A stretch of DNA of 64,000 nt, taken from Letharia columbiana (lineage: Eukaryota; Ascomycota; Lecanoromycetes; Lecanorales; Parmeliaceae). Both the position numbers and the translations under genes were made by a program. The notes below the pieces were generated by a model. The model was not told the DNA's origin. It ran no database searches and was given only the letters and a program-made list of their open reading frames with translations. This document shows positions 34,626 to 47,900 of the stretch, piece after piece. The DNA lies in assembly GCF_014066305.1 (NCBI RefSeq), contig NW_023501061.1, positions 496,001 through 560,000 of the forward strand, written 5' to 3'. Position 1 is the stretch's first letter; every line of letters begins with the position of its first letter.

Positions 34626-37600
34626 TCACCCCCCATCGGGGACCGAGCTCCTGTACAACTGACTAAATGCCGACGACGGCTGCGCCAGCAGCTTGTACGG
34701 ACTGTCCAGCTCGACCAGCGTCCCCTTGTCCAGGACGGCCACTTTGTCGAAATCGGTGATCGTGTCCAGTTTGTGCGCTACGGCGATGATGGTGTGGCGG
34801 GAGAATTTCTGCCGGATGATGCGCTGCATCAGCGCGTCGGTTACGTCGTCGAGACTGTGCGGATGGGGGTTAGTCGATATGTAGGTATACAGTGGTGAAG
34901 TGGAAGTTGGGTGGGCAGAGGGTAGTGTGTGCTGGGATGATGGGGGGAGGAGGTGCATACCTGCTTGTGGCTTCGTCGAGAACGAGGATAGAACTCTGCC
35001 TCAACAGCGCTTGAGCCAGACAGAGAAGCTGCTTCTGTCCATGGGAGAGATTCACGTCTTCGATATCGGCGTCTAGGCCCCCTTTCCCCTGTATCCCCTC
35101 CCACAATCTTACATCCTGCAAAGCCGCAATGATTGCTTTGTCCGTAGCCCGCCCGTACGGATCGATGTTCAGCCGCACGCTCCCATTCAGGAGGAATACA
35201 TCCTGCGGCAGCCCGATGATTCGGGACCGCACTTCGTGTCGCGGGATGGTGCTCAAGTCCAGCCCGTCAATCGTGATACTGCCCGCGCGCAACTCTAGCA
35301 TCCGGAAGAGCGCCAGTATCAAAGATGATTTGCCGCTGCCGGTGCGCCCGCAGATTCCGATCTTCTCGCCGCCTCGGATGGAGAGCGTGACTTCATTGAG
35401 GACCGCGCGGTTGCTCTCGTAGCCTGCGCTTACGGAGTGGAATTCGATGGCGCCTTGGGCGGGCCAGTCGGGTGGCAGTACCGCGGTCTCTTGGGACGTG
35501 TCTTCAGGGTTAGTGGTGCTGGTGAAGTTCCGGATTCGGCTGACGGCTCCAATGTGCGTTTCGAGCATCGTCCAGTACTGCAATACGAGCTTTAGGGTCT
35601 GGCTGAAGAGGATTACGTTAAGGAGCGCGATGCCGACGTAGGCGCCACTGAGGACACCGCGTAGGCCAGTGATGAGCGACATGAGCATTATGGCTATTGC
35701 GGCGACGAGAAGGTCGAGCACTAGTTGTAGCCAGCGCTGCACGGAGAAGAGGAGATAGAATGGTCGCTGCGACTGGTCCAGGAGGTGGCGGTTTTTCGCC
35801 TCTAGAGAACGTTGCCAGCCGAATGCGCGGATCGTGGTGAGCCCGGCGATGGTCTCGCTGAATAGAGAATAGAGTGGTGATTTGGCTTCGAGATCGAGGA
35901 ATCGTAGTTGACGGGAGGTGCGCAGGTAGAATTTTTGGATCAAGTAGACGAAGAGAAAACAGACGGGGAACGATATCGCGGCGTAGACTGAGGAGATTCC
36001 GATGAGGATGATCTGCGCGATGCAGAGGATGAAGGCTGCAACGAAATTCAGTGCGGAAAGAGGAAGATCCATATCAATGAGTTGGAGGTCTTGCGAAAAT
36101 CGGTTGAGCGTAACACCGGTGTCGGTCGTAGAGAAAAAGGTCAGTGGAGCTGCGAGCACCGTTTTCAGCAGTCGATGGTGGAAGTTTTCGCCTGATTGGG
36201 GTACCATGGTGATGATGATCTGCCAGCAACTGATGATTAGAGAGATGAGGCCCATCACACCGAGCATAGCGTAGATGCCGAGATAGTAGCCTAGCTTTTG
36301 GTTTGGGCGCTGAGCATTTGCGGCCGCCCACCAGCCAAGCCAGACTTGTGGAAAGGAGATACAGAATACGTAAGCGCACATGGCGACGATGAAGGTTACC
36401 ACTGCAAACCAACCGACAGATCTCGCGTAGTAGGTGTAGATGGCAAGATCACCGGTTCGCTTGTTGGCTTCGAATTCTATCGTCTCTGTCGCTTCTTTGG
36501 ATGGTGGCAATGTGGGATGGACGATTTTACTCGTAGTGGTCATGGCTAAGACTTGATCTAGGTTTGTCATCTCTGTGGATTGAACAGTCCAATCCGCTGG
36601 TTGCAGCTCAAAGCTTGAGACATAGCCGCCGGCTGAATTGAGCTCCTTAAAGCTTCCCTGTTCAGATAGTTTGCCGTCCACGTCGAGGACGACTATGTGA
36701 TCTGCGAAGGGAACTCGCCTGCTGGAGGAGGAAGCGAGGATACTGGTGGTACCTTGGCGGCGTAGTAACCCATCCCGGCCGAAAAGACTGTGAAAGACCC
36801 GCTGTTCGGTGTCCATATCTAGACCGCTGAGTACGTCATCGAGGATGCATAGGTCATGTCGTGAGTAAGCAGCGCGAGCCAATGCGAGCCTCTGGCATTG
36901 GCCTCCACTCAGTGCGATGCCCTTGCTTCCGATTTGTGTCTGGTCACCCAACGGCATCTGACGCAGATCTTCGTCCAGAGCACAAGCCTCGAGTATAGTG
37001 TTGTACCAACGATCATCGTACTCGGAAAATGCGGTGATACTGTCCCGTACGGTGCCGTTCATGTGGAAAGGTGACTGATCGCAGTAGGATACGTCACCGG
37101 CAAACAGTTTGATGGTCCCGGACAGCGCAGGGACCTCGCCCAGGAGCGCTTTCAGCAGTATCGTTTTGCCACAGCCTACAGGACCCACTATCATTGTCAA
37201 CTTTCCTTGCGGAATGCTCAAATTGATCGACGACAGCAGAGCTTCCTTCTCTGTTTCCCAGCCGAAGCTAGCGTCTTCTACGCACATGAAGTCGGCATGA
37301 GACCCTGGAAAAGACATGATCCCTCTGTCATTGGTGGAAGTCATGCGAGACTGGGAGGACTTCTCGGTCCATCTGAGACTGTCACTGGCGCTGGTATCGC
37401 TTTGAGAGCTTTGTCCATTGTCAGATTCGTACTGAAAGGGCTTGATCCTTTTATCTACATGTTCAGGCGTATCCAAAAAGACTTGAATGCGGCCAAAGCA
37501 GCCTAAAGAGCCGGCAAAAGCACTCATGGCCATGATCAGCGAGGACAGAGGGTCAGCGAGAAGCGCAAACAGCGAAAGCGACGTGAAAACTTTGCTAGTA

Positions 37601-39343
37601 TCCAGGGTGCTGTTACCATTGCTCCTTAGAGCTATGAGCGAAAAGACCATAAAAGTCAGGACGGGAGCAATCACAGGGGTAGTGTAAGCGAAAAACATGC
37701 TTCCAATTAGTAGTCTTCGGAAACTTTTGGAGATCTCTAATTCTTGCAACCTCAGGCTGTGCAGATTATCGAACAGAGTGTCGGCTAAGCCGCACATCTT
37801 GATGCGTTTCATCGAGCCCAGCATTTTTGTGGTGGCGCTGATTCGTCTCTCTATAGCTTCGAGCCAGAGAGCCTGTCTTTGCACCACCAAGTTCATGACG
37901 AATAGCGAGCCTAACAATGAAACTATGATAGGGAAAACCTGTCAGCACTGGAGACGTACCTAAGTTGCCACCTGTGGTGACCACGGTCGCTCCTGGTCAA
38001 TGGGAAAGGTTGACTTGCCTATGGCCACTGCGATTGGAATAGCACAAGCTGCTCCAAGCTGCCGTTCCAGCAAGTAGATAGCAAGGGCAATCTCAATTGG
38101 ATTCGCCCAAATCTCGTGCATTGTCTGCCATCCGTTGGTGACCCTTTCGATATCAGCACTCATAAGAGTAAGTGATGTCGCAGGATCAGCTGCATTTGCT
38201 TTCAATGACGATGTCTTGGCGAACAGCATCGAGACAAGCCCTCCTCTGGCCATGGTTATTGCGCGATACGTCAGGTGCTGGTATTGGCCGGTCGTGATGG
38301 CAATGCCAGCGTACACGAGAAAGTATGCGCCGATCAGGCCATACCCTACGTTGTTCGGATCTTCGGACTTGGACCGCGAGGAGAAACTGATGGCGCGTTG
38401 GATCAAGAACGGTTGGCAAAAATTGAACGCGATGAGGCCTAAGCGCGGTGGAACCGCTGAGAGAAGACGCCATTTGAGCCTGCCGAAATATAGAAAAAGA
38501 AGCGACCGGGGAGCCTTGGTCGGCACATTTACCCAGGCTGTCTGTAGTCTGTCGTATAGGTAGCCGCATGTTAGGTGCTTGTCGAGCGGAAGCAAATCTT
38601 CCATAGAGAGAGACCTTTTGAAACCAGTTCGGAAAAGACCGTTGAGCCACCAGAAAACGGATCGGCTAAGTAATCCGCTGGTGGCTTCGGGCGAAGTCGA
38701 CTTCCATTCAGGATGCAAGATACTGCGTTTTTCGACCGCCTCACATATGATGAGGAGAAACTTGAGTGTAAATGCAACGGTAGTGACAGCAGCGACAGCA
38801 TTGTTGTAAGATTGCAGCCAAAGTGTTCTGACTCGAGCGGCATCAAGCAGAAGAGTCAAAGACAAATAGGACTGTATTACTAAGGAGGGTCGGATGGAGC
38901 GCTCGTGCTCCACGAAGGAGAGGATCGCTAATGCAAGAGCACCCACTGAGCTAAGGACAGCATCTGCTACCGATGCTGTGGTCTTGGTAGCTGTCGGCTT
39001 TGCCCATAGCGCAACGAGAGCGAGCTGCGTCGCTCCGAGAACTGCATAGAGAACCTGCACCGGCAGTTTCAGCTTCATTCCAACGAGCGGTGCAATGCGA
39101 TATGCAGCGTTGGGTGGGGCCACCTACCAGTTTAGACGCTAACCAAGAACTCGGATCGACTTTGATCGTTCTTCGAAAGAGGTATGAGATTCGAAAAGGT
39201 ACCACGATGAGCAGCAAGGCCATGGGGAGGATTGATAGAATGCTTTCTTCGAACAGTAAAGTGAAATCAAACCCGCCGCGGCAGCCTTCTGCATAAGGGC
39301 CAAAGGTGTCATCGACTTGCTTGCATGATTCCGGTGTCGCCAT
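34626..39343 (-). CDS. ABCC-type multidrug transporter, divergent from the NRPS
   Basis: Four exons: 39343-39128, 39054-38019, 37922-34961, 34854-34626, total 1,480 residues. Start MATPESCKQVDDTFGPY leads into GFDFTLLFEESIL, a common opening of this fungal ABCC group with an N-terminal membrane region (TMD0). Intron 38018-37923 has a GCAAGT donor and rejoins one transmembrane helix (PIAVAI to VSLLGSLF). NBD1: Walker A GPVGCGKT, signature LSGGQCQR, ILDDVLSGLD, but the H-loop position reads LASSSSRR with no His. NBD2 is complete: GRTGSGKSS, LSHGQKQ, LVLDEATSSLD, VAHKL. Transcribed away from the NRPS across 2.6 kb, it is the best candidate exporter for the peptide. Confidence 0.95.
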
Positions 39344-41903
39344 TCCCGCTGTGATGGAGTACTCGACAAGATTGTGGCCTGAAATGCAGCCCTCGCGCAG
39401 GGTCTTGAGGCTGTTGGTCTTGGGAGTCCTTTGGTAGATCCGAGAGAGAGGTTGTTCATGAGCATGAGATTGACCCGGAGTGCGTGGATCAGATCCGGTT
39501 GAGCATACGTGGGGAATGCATTCCCATGAGGACGAGGCTAGGAAGCACAGCTCGGTTGCCAGCGTCCAGTGTACAGGTACAGGGTGTGCAGCGGATTGGA
39601 ACGCATCGTGTTGAGTGCATGCTTGCAGGAGTAGGGTCACAACTTGCAGCCGCTGATGCAAGGTTTACCTCTTTCGGGTAGTTGTAGCCTTATTGTTGAT
39701 AGCTCTTTGATGGACGGCAACACTGGCTCCATCCCGGTTGTGCGGATAATTAGCGCTCACCTCGTTGGTCATGTCCCATGTACTTTCGGAAGATGAGCTA
39801 TACCAGATCTCCTGTATTAAATTTACGGCCACACATCGAGTACTCACCTGGCGCCGTGATGTGAAGTATGAAGCTGCAGTCTAAGTTAGTGTCCCTTGGA
39901 ACTCGATAGCGTGATTTCATCCCAATCTCAATCCTCGCCTGGGAGCGGCGAACCCGACTCATCGGACTCCACGCACAGAGAGCTATTTACTCTAAGAGGT
40001 CAGAGATCTATTCGGAATCGGGGCCGTTGTATATGCGCCGGCTAGAGGACGATTGAAAGCAAGGATGAATATGTTTTTCTGCACGGTCATTGGACGAACC
40101 ACATAGCTAGTCTGGTCAGGATTCGACGGTTAGAAATAGGGGAATTTTAGAATGGGGGAAGAACGAGATTTTTTAATCGAATTTTGAATTTTGAGGGTTT
40201 TCGGTTGTCACAGCCAAAGCTGCTAAGCCTGGTTGAGAAGTACAACTAAGGTAAAGTATTAAAAGTAAAACGCCTCAGCGGCTTGGAAAAACATGACACT
40301 TAACGGCATCTTCCAGACTTTGCCCGAAGCAGTATTGTGGCGTCTGGGGGAATCATCACATCATGACTGTTCCTTGGCTAGCGAGCAGGCTAAGAACGCT
40401 AAATCCCTTAGGGCTACTCGAAATAGGGCTAAGTACCCTAGGGCTAAGTATCGAGTAAAGTACCGTCACTCTTCCCTCCCTCCCTTCCGCACCTACCCAC
40501 TCACTACCTGCTCAGAATTCAATCAGACTAGAATATACACATCTTATACCCATTCTTCTTTCTATCATGACCTCCAGGAATGATCAAAAGTCTTCATTGA
40601 ATGATCGGCCTCATCATCTAATAATGAGCGGCATCGACATGGGGTCGGAGATTACCTTACAGAGTATGAGTGAATGTATACCCCTGTGCTCCCTGCAAGA
40701 TCAATGCAACAGCGATCCGAGCACATGGCGTCGCATGCAGAAACGGTCAACTCGCATGTAACGGTAAACTTAAGCGCTTTGCAGCATTTTCCGACCAACC
40801 AAAGTACCCAGGTATTTTGGCTTTGTTCGTGCATACGACTAATCTACTCAAATCATGCAGCTGAAAATTTCCATCTTTCTACCCCGCAATACCCCCACGC
40901 TCCGCCGCTGCGAAACCAAGAACTTACCTGAACGTGACACATGTAAACCTGCTGATTGAGATGCCATCGTGATGCCCCAACCTCCACCTGCACAAGAAAG
41001 GGACAAGGACAACGATCTCTCAATTTAAAATGTCTTGTCAGACCTACATACTAGGACAGTGTTCGCTTGTAAGCGAGTATGATTCGTCGACAAACCCTCT
41101 TTTACCCCAGCCACGCTCTCCTAAATACTATCGAGCTACCTTTTGGGAGATCAGAGAGCCTCCTCTTCCCTGTTGCGGAAGTATGCCAGCGACGCTATGG
41201 AGATCTTGGCGCGTCATTCAGAGCGAGAGCTGAGACCTGACGGCCGCTAACAGGACCCTGGTCTGACCACACATGGAGCGTGAATCCAGCTTCAACATTT
41301 TCCTTCCTTAGTCGTGTCACTTGGTGTCGCCGCCAAATACTCCTTCCCCTCAAGTTCTCAGGACTCCACAACGGAACGGCGCCACCAGCGGGTCGCATAC
41401 CACATAGCGATTGTTTTGATGTAATGGAATCAAACTACTCTCTACAGGAATGACAGCCGTTGCATTAGCCTGTCAGGCTTCCGGTTTTGACCGTTAGGGA
41501 AAGCCTACACATTTGGTGAAACGTCATCTAGGGATCGCCTTGAGCAACCAGGATAGAAACTTGGTTTCTGTCTGGGAATACGCACAGATGCAGGCCGGTC
41601 TCCTTTGGGGTCCACTTGCGTGGAGCTCGGTCTGTTGCTAAATGAAGAAGTGACCAATCATGTCGGCAGTGGAAGCCTCGGCGTCAAGCATCACCTCCAG
41701 CTAATGCTCACGAATAGCGGCGGAGCACAACCGTTCCCAGTTTGGTCCTTTACATCCTGCAGAGCGAGAAAGACTGCACACTCACAACCAAATTTCAGGA
41801 AAGGACCAGACACCTTCGCTTTACGATCTTCAACCTCACCTGTATCACTTTACAGAATCATATCTAGACCCGAAAACAGAGAGCACAAGTCCTCGTTACC
41901 CGC
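39344..41903. promoter_or_regulatory. Divergent intergenic region between ABC transporter and NRPS
   Basis: 2.56 kb without a supportable gene, expected to hold both promoters and 5' leaders. A short repeated element, CTAGGGCTAAGTA-like, occurs twice near 40435-40455. The frame ahead of the NRPS start is closed by a TAG at 41865, so a start at 41904 is the simplest reading unless an upstream exon exists. A 100-codon frame at 41605-41907 shows no condensation-domain motif. Confidence 0.5.
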
Positions 41904-44900
41904 ATGAAAGTCGAACACGCAGCCATGTCCCAACTGAAAGCAATGTCTTGCAAGCTCTCTCTACTGGACGGGGAAGACACTACTAGATCTCGGCTGATGA
42001 TGACTGAAGTGGAACTTGAGAATCCAGACAGACTCCAGAATCTAGGCAAGGGAGACCGAGCATCTTTCAATGACATGCTATGTACCGCCTGGGGCCTTCT
42101 CTTGCGCTGTTATACAGGCCAAGACAATGTATCCTTCCATTTTGGACAGGGCAACGTTGATGGCCTGGCCTCAAAGTCAGCCATACCCCGAGACCGCCAG
42201 TCCATTTTTCGAATGGAGTTTTGCGAGCGGGAAAGTCTCTCGACGTGTGTTGCGAGGGCGAAAGATAGCTATGCAGATAATGAGCGGGGAGTTCCGTCTT
42301 TAGTCTCAACAGTATCAGACTCGAGATCTTTCTCTGCGTCACATTACCAAAACACCCATGTATGGGTCGAGGACGCTAGTTGTAAAGATACGCAAGATGC
42401 TGCTATTCAAAAGGTATTCTGATCCACCAGCGCTAGTTTCCATCAAAAAGTACAATCTGACATCTGCGATAGGGAGACCTTTGGCTCCTTGCGGCCTACA
42501 CATATAGTGGGGTGAAGCTGACTTTGAAATCGCATAGCTGCGATGTCTCTCCAGGCTATATGCAGATCCTTGCGAGCACTCTCGATCACCTATTGACTAC
42601 CATTGTTGTTTCGCCAGAGACGCAATTGGTGGACTTGAGTTACGTAAGCGACCGCCAGAAGCGTCAGATCGATGTTTGGAGTCAGCCTCCAATTGAGCAG
42701 TCCAATGAGTGCGTGCATGACATAATCCATGGACAGGTTCTGAAGAACCCCGAAACTGAGGCGGTGTGTGCATGGGATGGGTCTCTGACATTTCGTGATC
42801 TATGGATTCATGTTGAGCGCATGGGACGAGTCTTGTCAAGTATGGGCGCTGGCCCGGACGTCGTTGTGCCACTCTGTTTCGAGAAATCCATCTGGACGAC
42901 GGTTGCAATACTGGCTGTTCTGGAAGCGGGAGCAGGATTCTGCCTTCTAGACGCGACACAGCCAATGACTCGTCTTGAAGGTCTCACACGCAAGCTTGGG
43001 GCAAAGATTTTGCTGTGCTCACGGACGCATTACCCAAAGCTATCATCTCTTGTCGATAAGGTTCTTGTGATTGACGCCGAGACACTCAGGTGTTTACCTG
43101 GAAGATCTTCAGATATAATGACTCGAGCTTCGCCATCAAACATTGTCTATGTCGTTTTCACGTCTGGGTCGACCGGAGAGCCCAAAGCGATTGTCATTGA
43201 ACACGGCGCATTCTGCTCAGCTGCCAAAGCCCAAGAATCAGCGCTGTGCATGGACCGGGGCCTGCGCGCCCTACAATATGCGTCCTATGTGTTTGACGCA
43301 TCCATCCAAGAGACTCTTTGCCCTCTCATGCTCGGGGGTACTGTCTGCGTTCCGAACGAACAGTCGCGTATCAATGAGCTTGCCGCAGCGATCAATCAAA
43401 TGCGGGTAGAATGGGCCGTGCTCACACCTTCTGTTGCCAATTTCCTCACTCCTTCCGCAGTACCTCGACTGAGGACTCTGCTTCTTGTTGGGGAAGTAAT
43501 GAGCCAGGAAAACATCTCGACGTGGTCTTCTATTAAACTCATTAACGGCTACGGTCCAGCTGAATGTTCAGTCGCTGCAGTGGCAAATTCTAACCTGTCT
43601 GCGAACAAAGATCCTACTCAAATCGGACGTGGTATCGGCGTGCGGTGTTGGCTTGTCGATCCACAAAACCACGAGCGACTTCTTCCTCCTGGCTGCCTGG
43701 CAGAGCTTGTGATAGAGGGTCCTACTTTGGCACGAGGATATCTGAACGATCCACAGCGAACACGCGATTCTTTCATAGAGAGTCCTGCTTGGGCGACCAA
43801 TGGCGGCGGAGATTCCCCCAAACGATGGATGTACAAGACCGGTGACCTTGTCAGATACAACACTTCAAATGGTATGCTTCATTTTGTCGGACGCAAAGAT
43901 ACACAAGTGAAGCTTCATGGACAAAGGATTGAACTCGGCGAGATTGAATATCATCTCGCAAACGAACCAGCTGTTCACCAGTCCGTTGTATTAATGCCCA
44001 AGGCTGGTTTTTGTAAGCATCGTCTTGTGGCTGTGGTCTCTTTGCAGGCTATATCAGCAGCAAGCGTTGGAATGGACGGCTCCGCTCTTCAATTCGTCAA
44101 TAAAGCGAAGCAAGAGGAAACACAAGCTACTGTCGCTATGGCGCGCGAAAGAATCTCAAATCAGCTCCCTGCTTTTATGATTCCTTCTATTTGGCTTGTT
44201 GTCCAATATGTACCACTTCTGAAGTCTGGAAAGCTTGACAGAAAGGTGGTCTTCAATGAAGTCCAAGACATGAGTGAGGAGACATATGCCCAATGGGTTC
44301 GGGGTGAACAGAAGGAGGAAAAGCCAGCCACTGACCTCGAGGCCCGGTTAAGATCGATTTGGGCTGACGTCCTGAATCTACGGGCCACCCAGATTGGCCT
44401 GAAACAATCATTCCTGAACTTGGGAGGAGACTCCATATCCGCGATGATGGTACAAAGTCGATGCAAGAAGAACAAGATTGGCATCACAGTCCAAGATATC
44501 CTTCGCACAAGATCGTTGTCTCATCTCGCGACTGTCGCAGGAACGGTTGGCCAAAGCGTCGAAGAAGCTGAAGTGATCGAAGAAGATTTCGATCTCTCTC
44601 CAATTCAAAGCTTGTACTTTGAGTTCCCTGACCGCAAAGGCCACTTCAACCAGAGCGTCTTCGTACGTTTAGCGAAAGCCTTTCAGCCCGGCAATCTGCA
44701 TCAGGCGATCAAGGCCGTCGTGAACCGTCATTCAATGCTGCGAGCTAGATTCCGTCTGTCGGCCTTTGATGATGAGTGGAAACAACGGATCACTACGGAT
44801 ACCACAGGCTCGTACTCCTTCCGTGTGCACGAGTGCTCTTCGAGAGAAGAGGCTGAGCCCATAATGTCGAAGACTCAAGCCTCGCTTGATCCTGTAAACG

Positions 44901-47900
44901 GGCCGCTTTTTGCTATGGACCTCTTCAACGTTGAGGGTGGTAATCAGCTGCTTTTTATGACTGCTCATCATCTCGTCATTGATCTCGTATCTTGGCGCGT
45001 AATCCTCCAGGATGTAGAAGAGCTCCTCACGAATCCCACGTCGGTATTGGATGCACAACCGTCTTTGTCATTCCAGACTTGGTGCAAAAAGCAGGTGGAA
45101 CATGCCTATAAAGTTCCACTTAACTCTGTCTTGCCAGCTAGTAATCTACCACAGCAAAGCTTCGCATACTGGGGACTCGAAGAAGGTGAGAACACGTATG
45201 GCAACGTGTCCTGTGAAGGGTTTGAACTAGATACCCTAGCTACTGCCTTCATCACGTCGAAGTGCCATCAAGCTCTGCGTACCGATACGGTTGACGTACT
45301 AATCGCAGCAATGATGCATTCATTCTCGCAAACTTTCACGGATCGTGGACCCCCAACGATCTTTAATGAAGGTCATGGGCGCGAACCATGGGATAACAGC
45401 ACCGACCTCTCACGAACCATTGGCTGGTTCACCGCCATGTTCCCGATATACGTCGCGTCGTCAGAACCCGCCGATTTCGTGGACACTTTGCAGCGAGTCA
45501 AGGATTTCAGGCGTGCTGTACCCGCTAACGGAAGGCCTTATTTCGCAAGTCGACTACTTACGTCCAAAGGCGGAAAGAAATTTGGCAACCATTGGCCACT
45601 TGAGTTTACCTTCAATTACCTGGGAATATACCAGCAGCTTGAACGTGAGGATGCTCTGCTTCTCCCTGTCGAAGAGTTGGCAGGAGAAGCTCGTGGAGCA
45701 GGCGGCAAGTCTGACGTGGGTCACGACACCCCTCGCTTTGGCTTGTTTGAAATCTCCGCCGTCATTGCGCAGGGGAAACTTCGCTTCTCGTTCACTTTCA
45801 ACCGGCACATGAGCCATCAGGAGAAGATCATGGCCTGGATATCCGCATGTCAGGAGACTTTGACTACGGCGCCGCCAAATCTTGCCAAGATGGTGTATCA
45901 GCCTACACTGAGCGATTATCCCCTGATTTCGATGACTTACAATGGTTTACAGCAACTTATCACAGAAAGACTTCCCCGGATCGGAATTCCGGATGTGAGT
46001 AATGTTGAAGACATTTATAGATGCTCACAGATACAACAAGGCCTTTTGATCAGCAGGCAGAAGGATGCAGGGTTCTATGCAATTCATGGCACGTACAAGG
46101 TAAATTCAAAAGATGGTGTGCGCGTTGACAGCCACAGGATCGCAGATGCGTGGCAAAAGGTGGTCAATCGGCACCCCTCATTACGAACGATATTTGTCGA
46201 CAGTCTGAGCGAAGAAGATGCGATCTACGACCAGATCGTTCTCAAACATGTCGAGGCCATCATTGTGCGCCTGGACTGCGAGAGTGATATGAACGCCACT
46301 CAGGTACTCAGCTCGCAAAGACAGATGGAATACAAGGAACACAAGCCATCTCATCGGCTCACGATCTGCGAAACATCGACGCACCAAGTGTTTTGCAAAT
46401 TAGAACTCAGCCACGCAATTGTGGACGGTGCGTCCATATCAACCATCTTCCGGGAACTCGCGTCCTTCTACGAAGGTAAAATACTCTCCGAGACTGGGCC
46501 ACTGTACAGCAACTACATTGCCTTTCTGCAAAGCCAGCCGCATAAAGCAGGCATTGGGTATTGGAAATCATACCTCGTCGACATCGAGCCAACCAACTTC
46601 CCCGTGCTCAATGACGCCGCATCTATTGAACGTCAATTGCATTCGAAGCGCATCCCCATGGACGACGTCTCGGAAATCCAAAGCTTCTGCAGCCTGCATG
46701 GAGTGACGATGGCCAACGTTTTCCACACCGCATGGGCGTTAACACTCCAATGCTACACCGGCTCCAATGACGTTTGCTTCGGATATCTGATGTCCACCAG
46801 AGATGATTCTATAGAGGAAGTAGAACACCTCGTGGGATACCTTGTCAACATGCTAGTCTGCCGGATAACGCTCAATCCTGAAACACCGCTCATCGCAATT
46901 ATGCAGCAGGTCCAGACAGATCTCTCTGATGGCCAAGCTCATCGTCAAACTGCCTTGTCAGAAGTTCTGCACACTCTGAAGCTTGCCGGGTCTTCTCTCT
47001 TTAATACTTCTCTATCTTATCGAAAACTTCCCCTCGAGACCCTGGGCCAGAAGAATGCAATATCATTCGATGAGTGCTTCCCTTACTATGATCCCACAGA
47101 ATACAGCGTTTCCATCAACATCGAGGTCGCAGGGGAAAGCGCTGCCATCGACTTGGATTACTGGACCGACTGCTTGTCTGACGGACATGCCACGAATGTA
47201 ACAAATACCTTTCTCAATGCACTGAAAAATATCATAGATCACTTTCAATCGAATGTTGGACAGTTGCATGCAGTCAGCGAGTCGGACCAGGAACAAATGG
47301 CAACTTGGAACAGCTGCATGCCAGAGACGATAGAGAAGTGCGTTCACGAGGTTGTTGGTGTACAAACAGCTCTTCGTCCCAAAGCATCCGCAATCAAAGC
47401 TTGGGATGCAGAACTCACTTATGCCGAGCTCGACACCCTTGCGGGCAGACTTGCAGGATATCTCACTTTGTTTGGCGTCACTGCAGAGTCATACGTCTGT
47501 CTCTGCTTCGAGAAGTCGGCATATACCATTGTCGGAATGCTGGGTGTTTTGAAGGCTGGGGGTGCTTTCGTGGCCTTGGACCCCATGCATCCTATGGCCG
47601 CCCTTGAGATGCGTATCCAAGATACACAGGCACAAGTCATTTTGACATCTCCATGTTATACTGCAATGTTTGCGGGTATGGGAATTCATGCCGTGTCCAT
47701 TGACCAAGTGTTCCTTGATAAACTGCGGCCACTACAACATCCCCAGTCTTCACCAGCAAAGCCGCATGATCCGTGTTGCGTCATCTATACCAGCGGAAGC
47801 ACAGGGCAGCCTAAAGGTGTTGTACTGGAGCACAGGGCTCTGGTGACAAGCTCTAATGCACATGGATCAGCTTTGGGTGTTGGCCAAGACACACGGTTCC

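Noticed and set aside
40293..41233. Short plus-strand frames in the ABC-NRPS intergenic region
   Set aside because: All under 100 codons, no motifs, mutually overlapping; treated as non-coding.
41605..41907. 100-codon frame just upstream of the NRPS, considered as the missing half of its first C domain
   Set aside because: Contains no HHxxxDG or other condensation motif and is in a different frame with no plausible junction.
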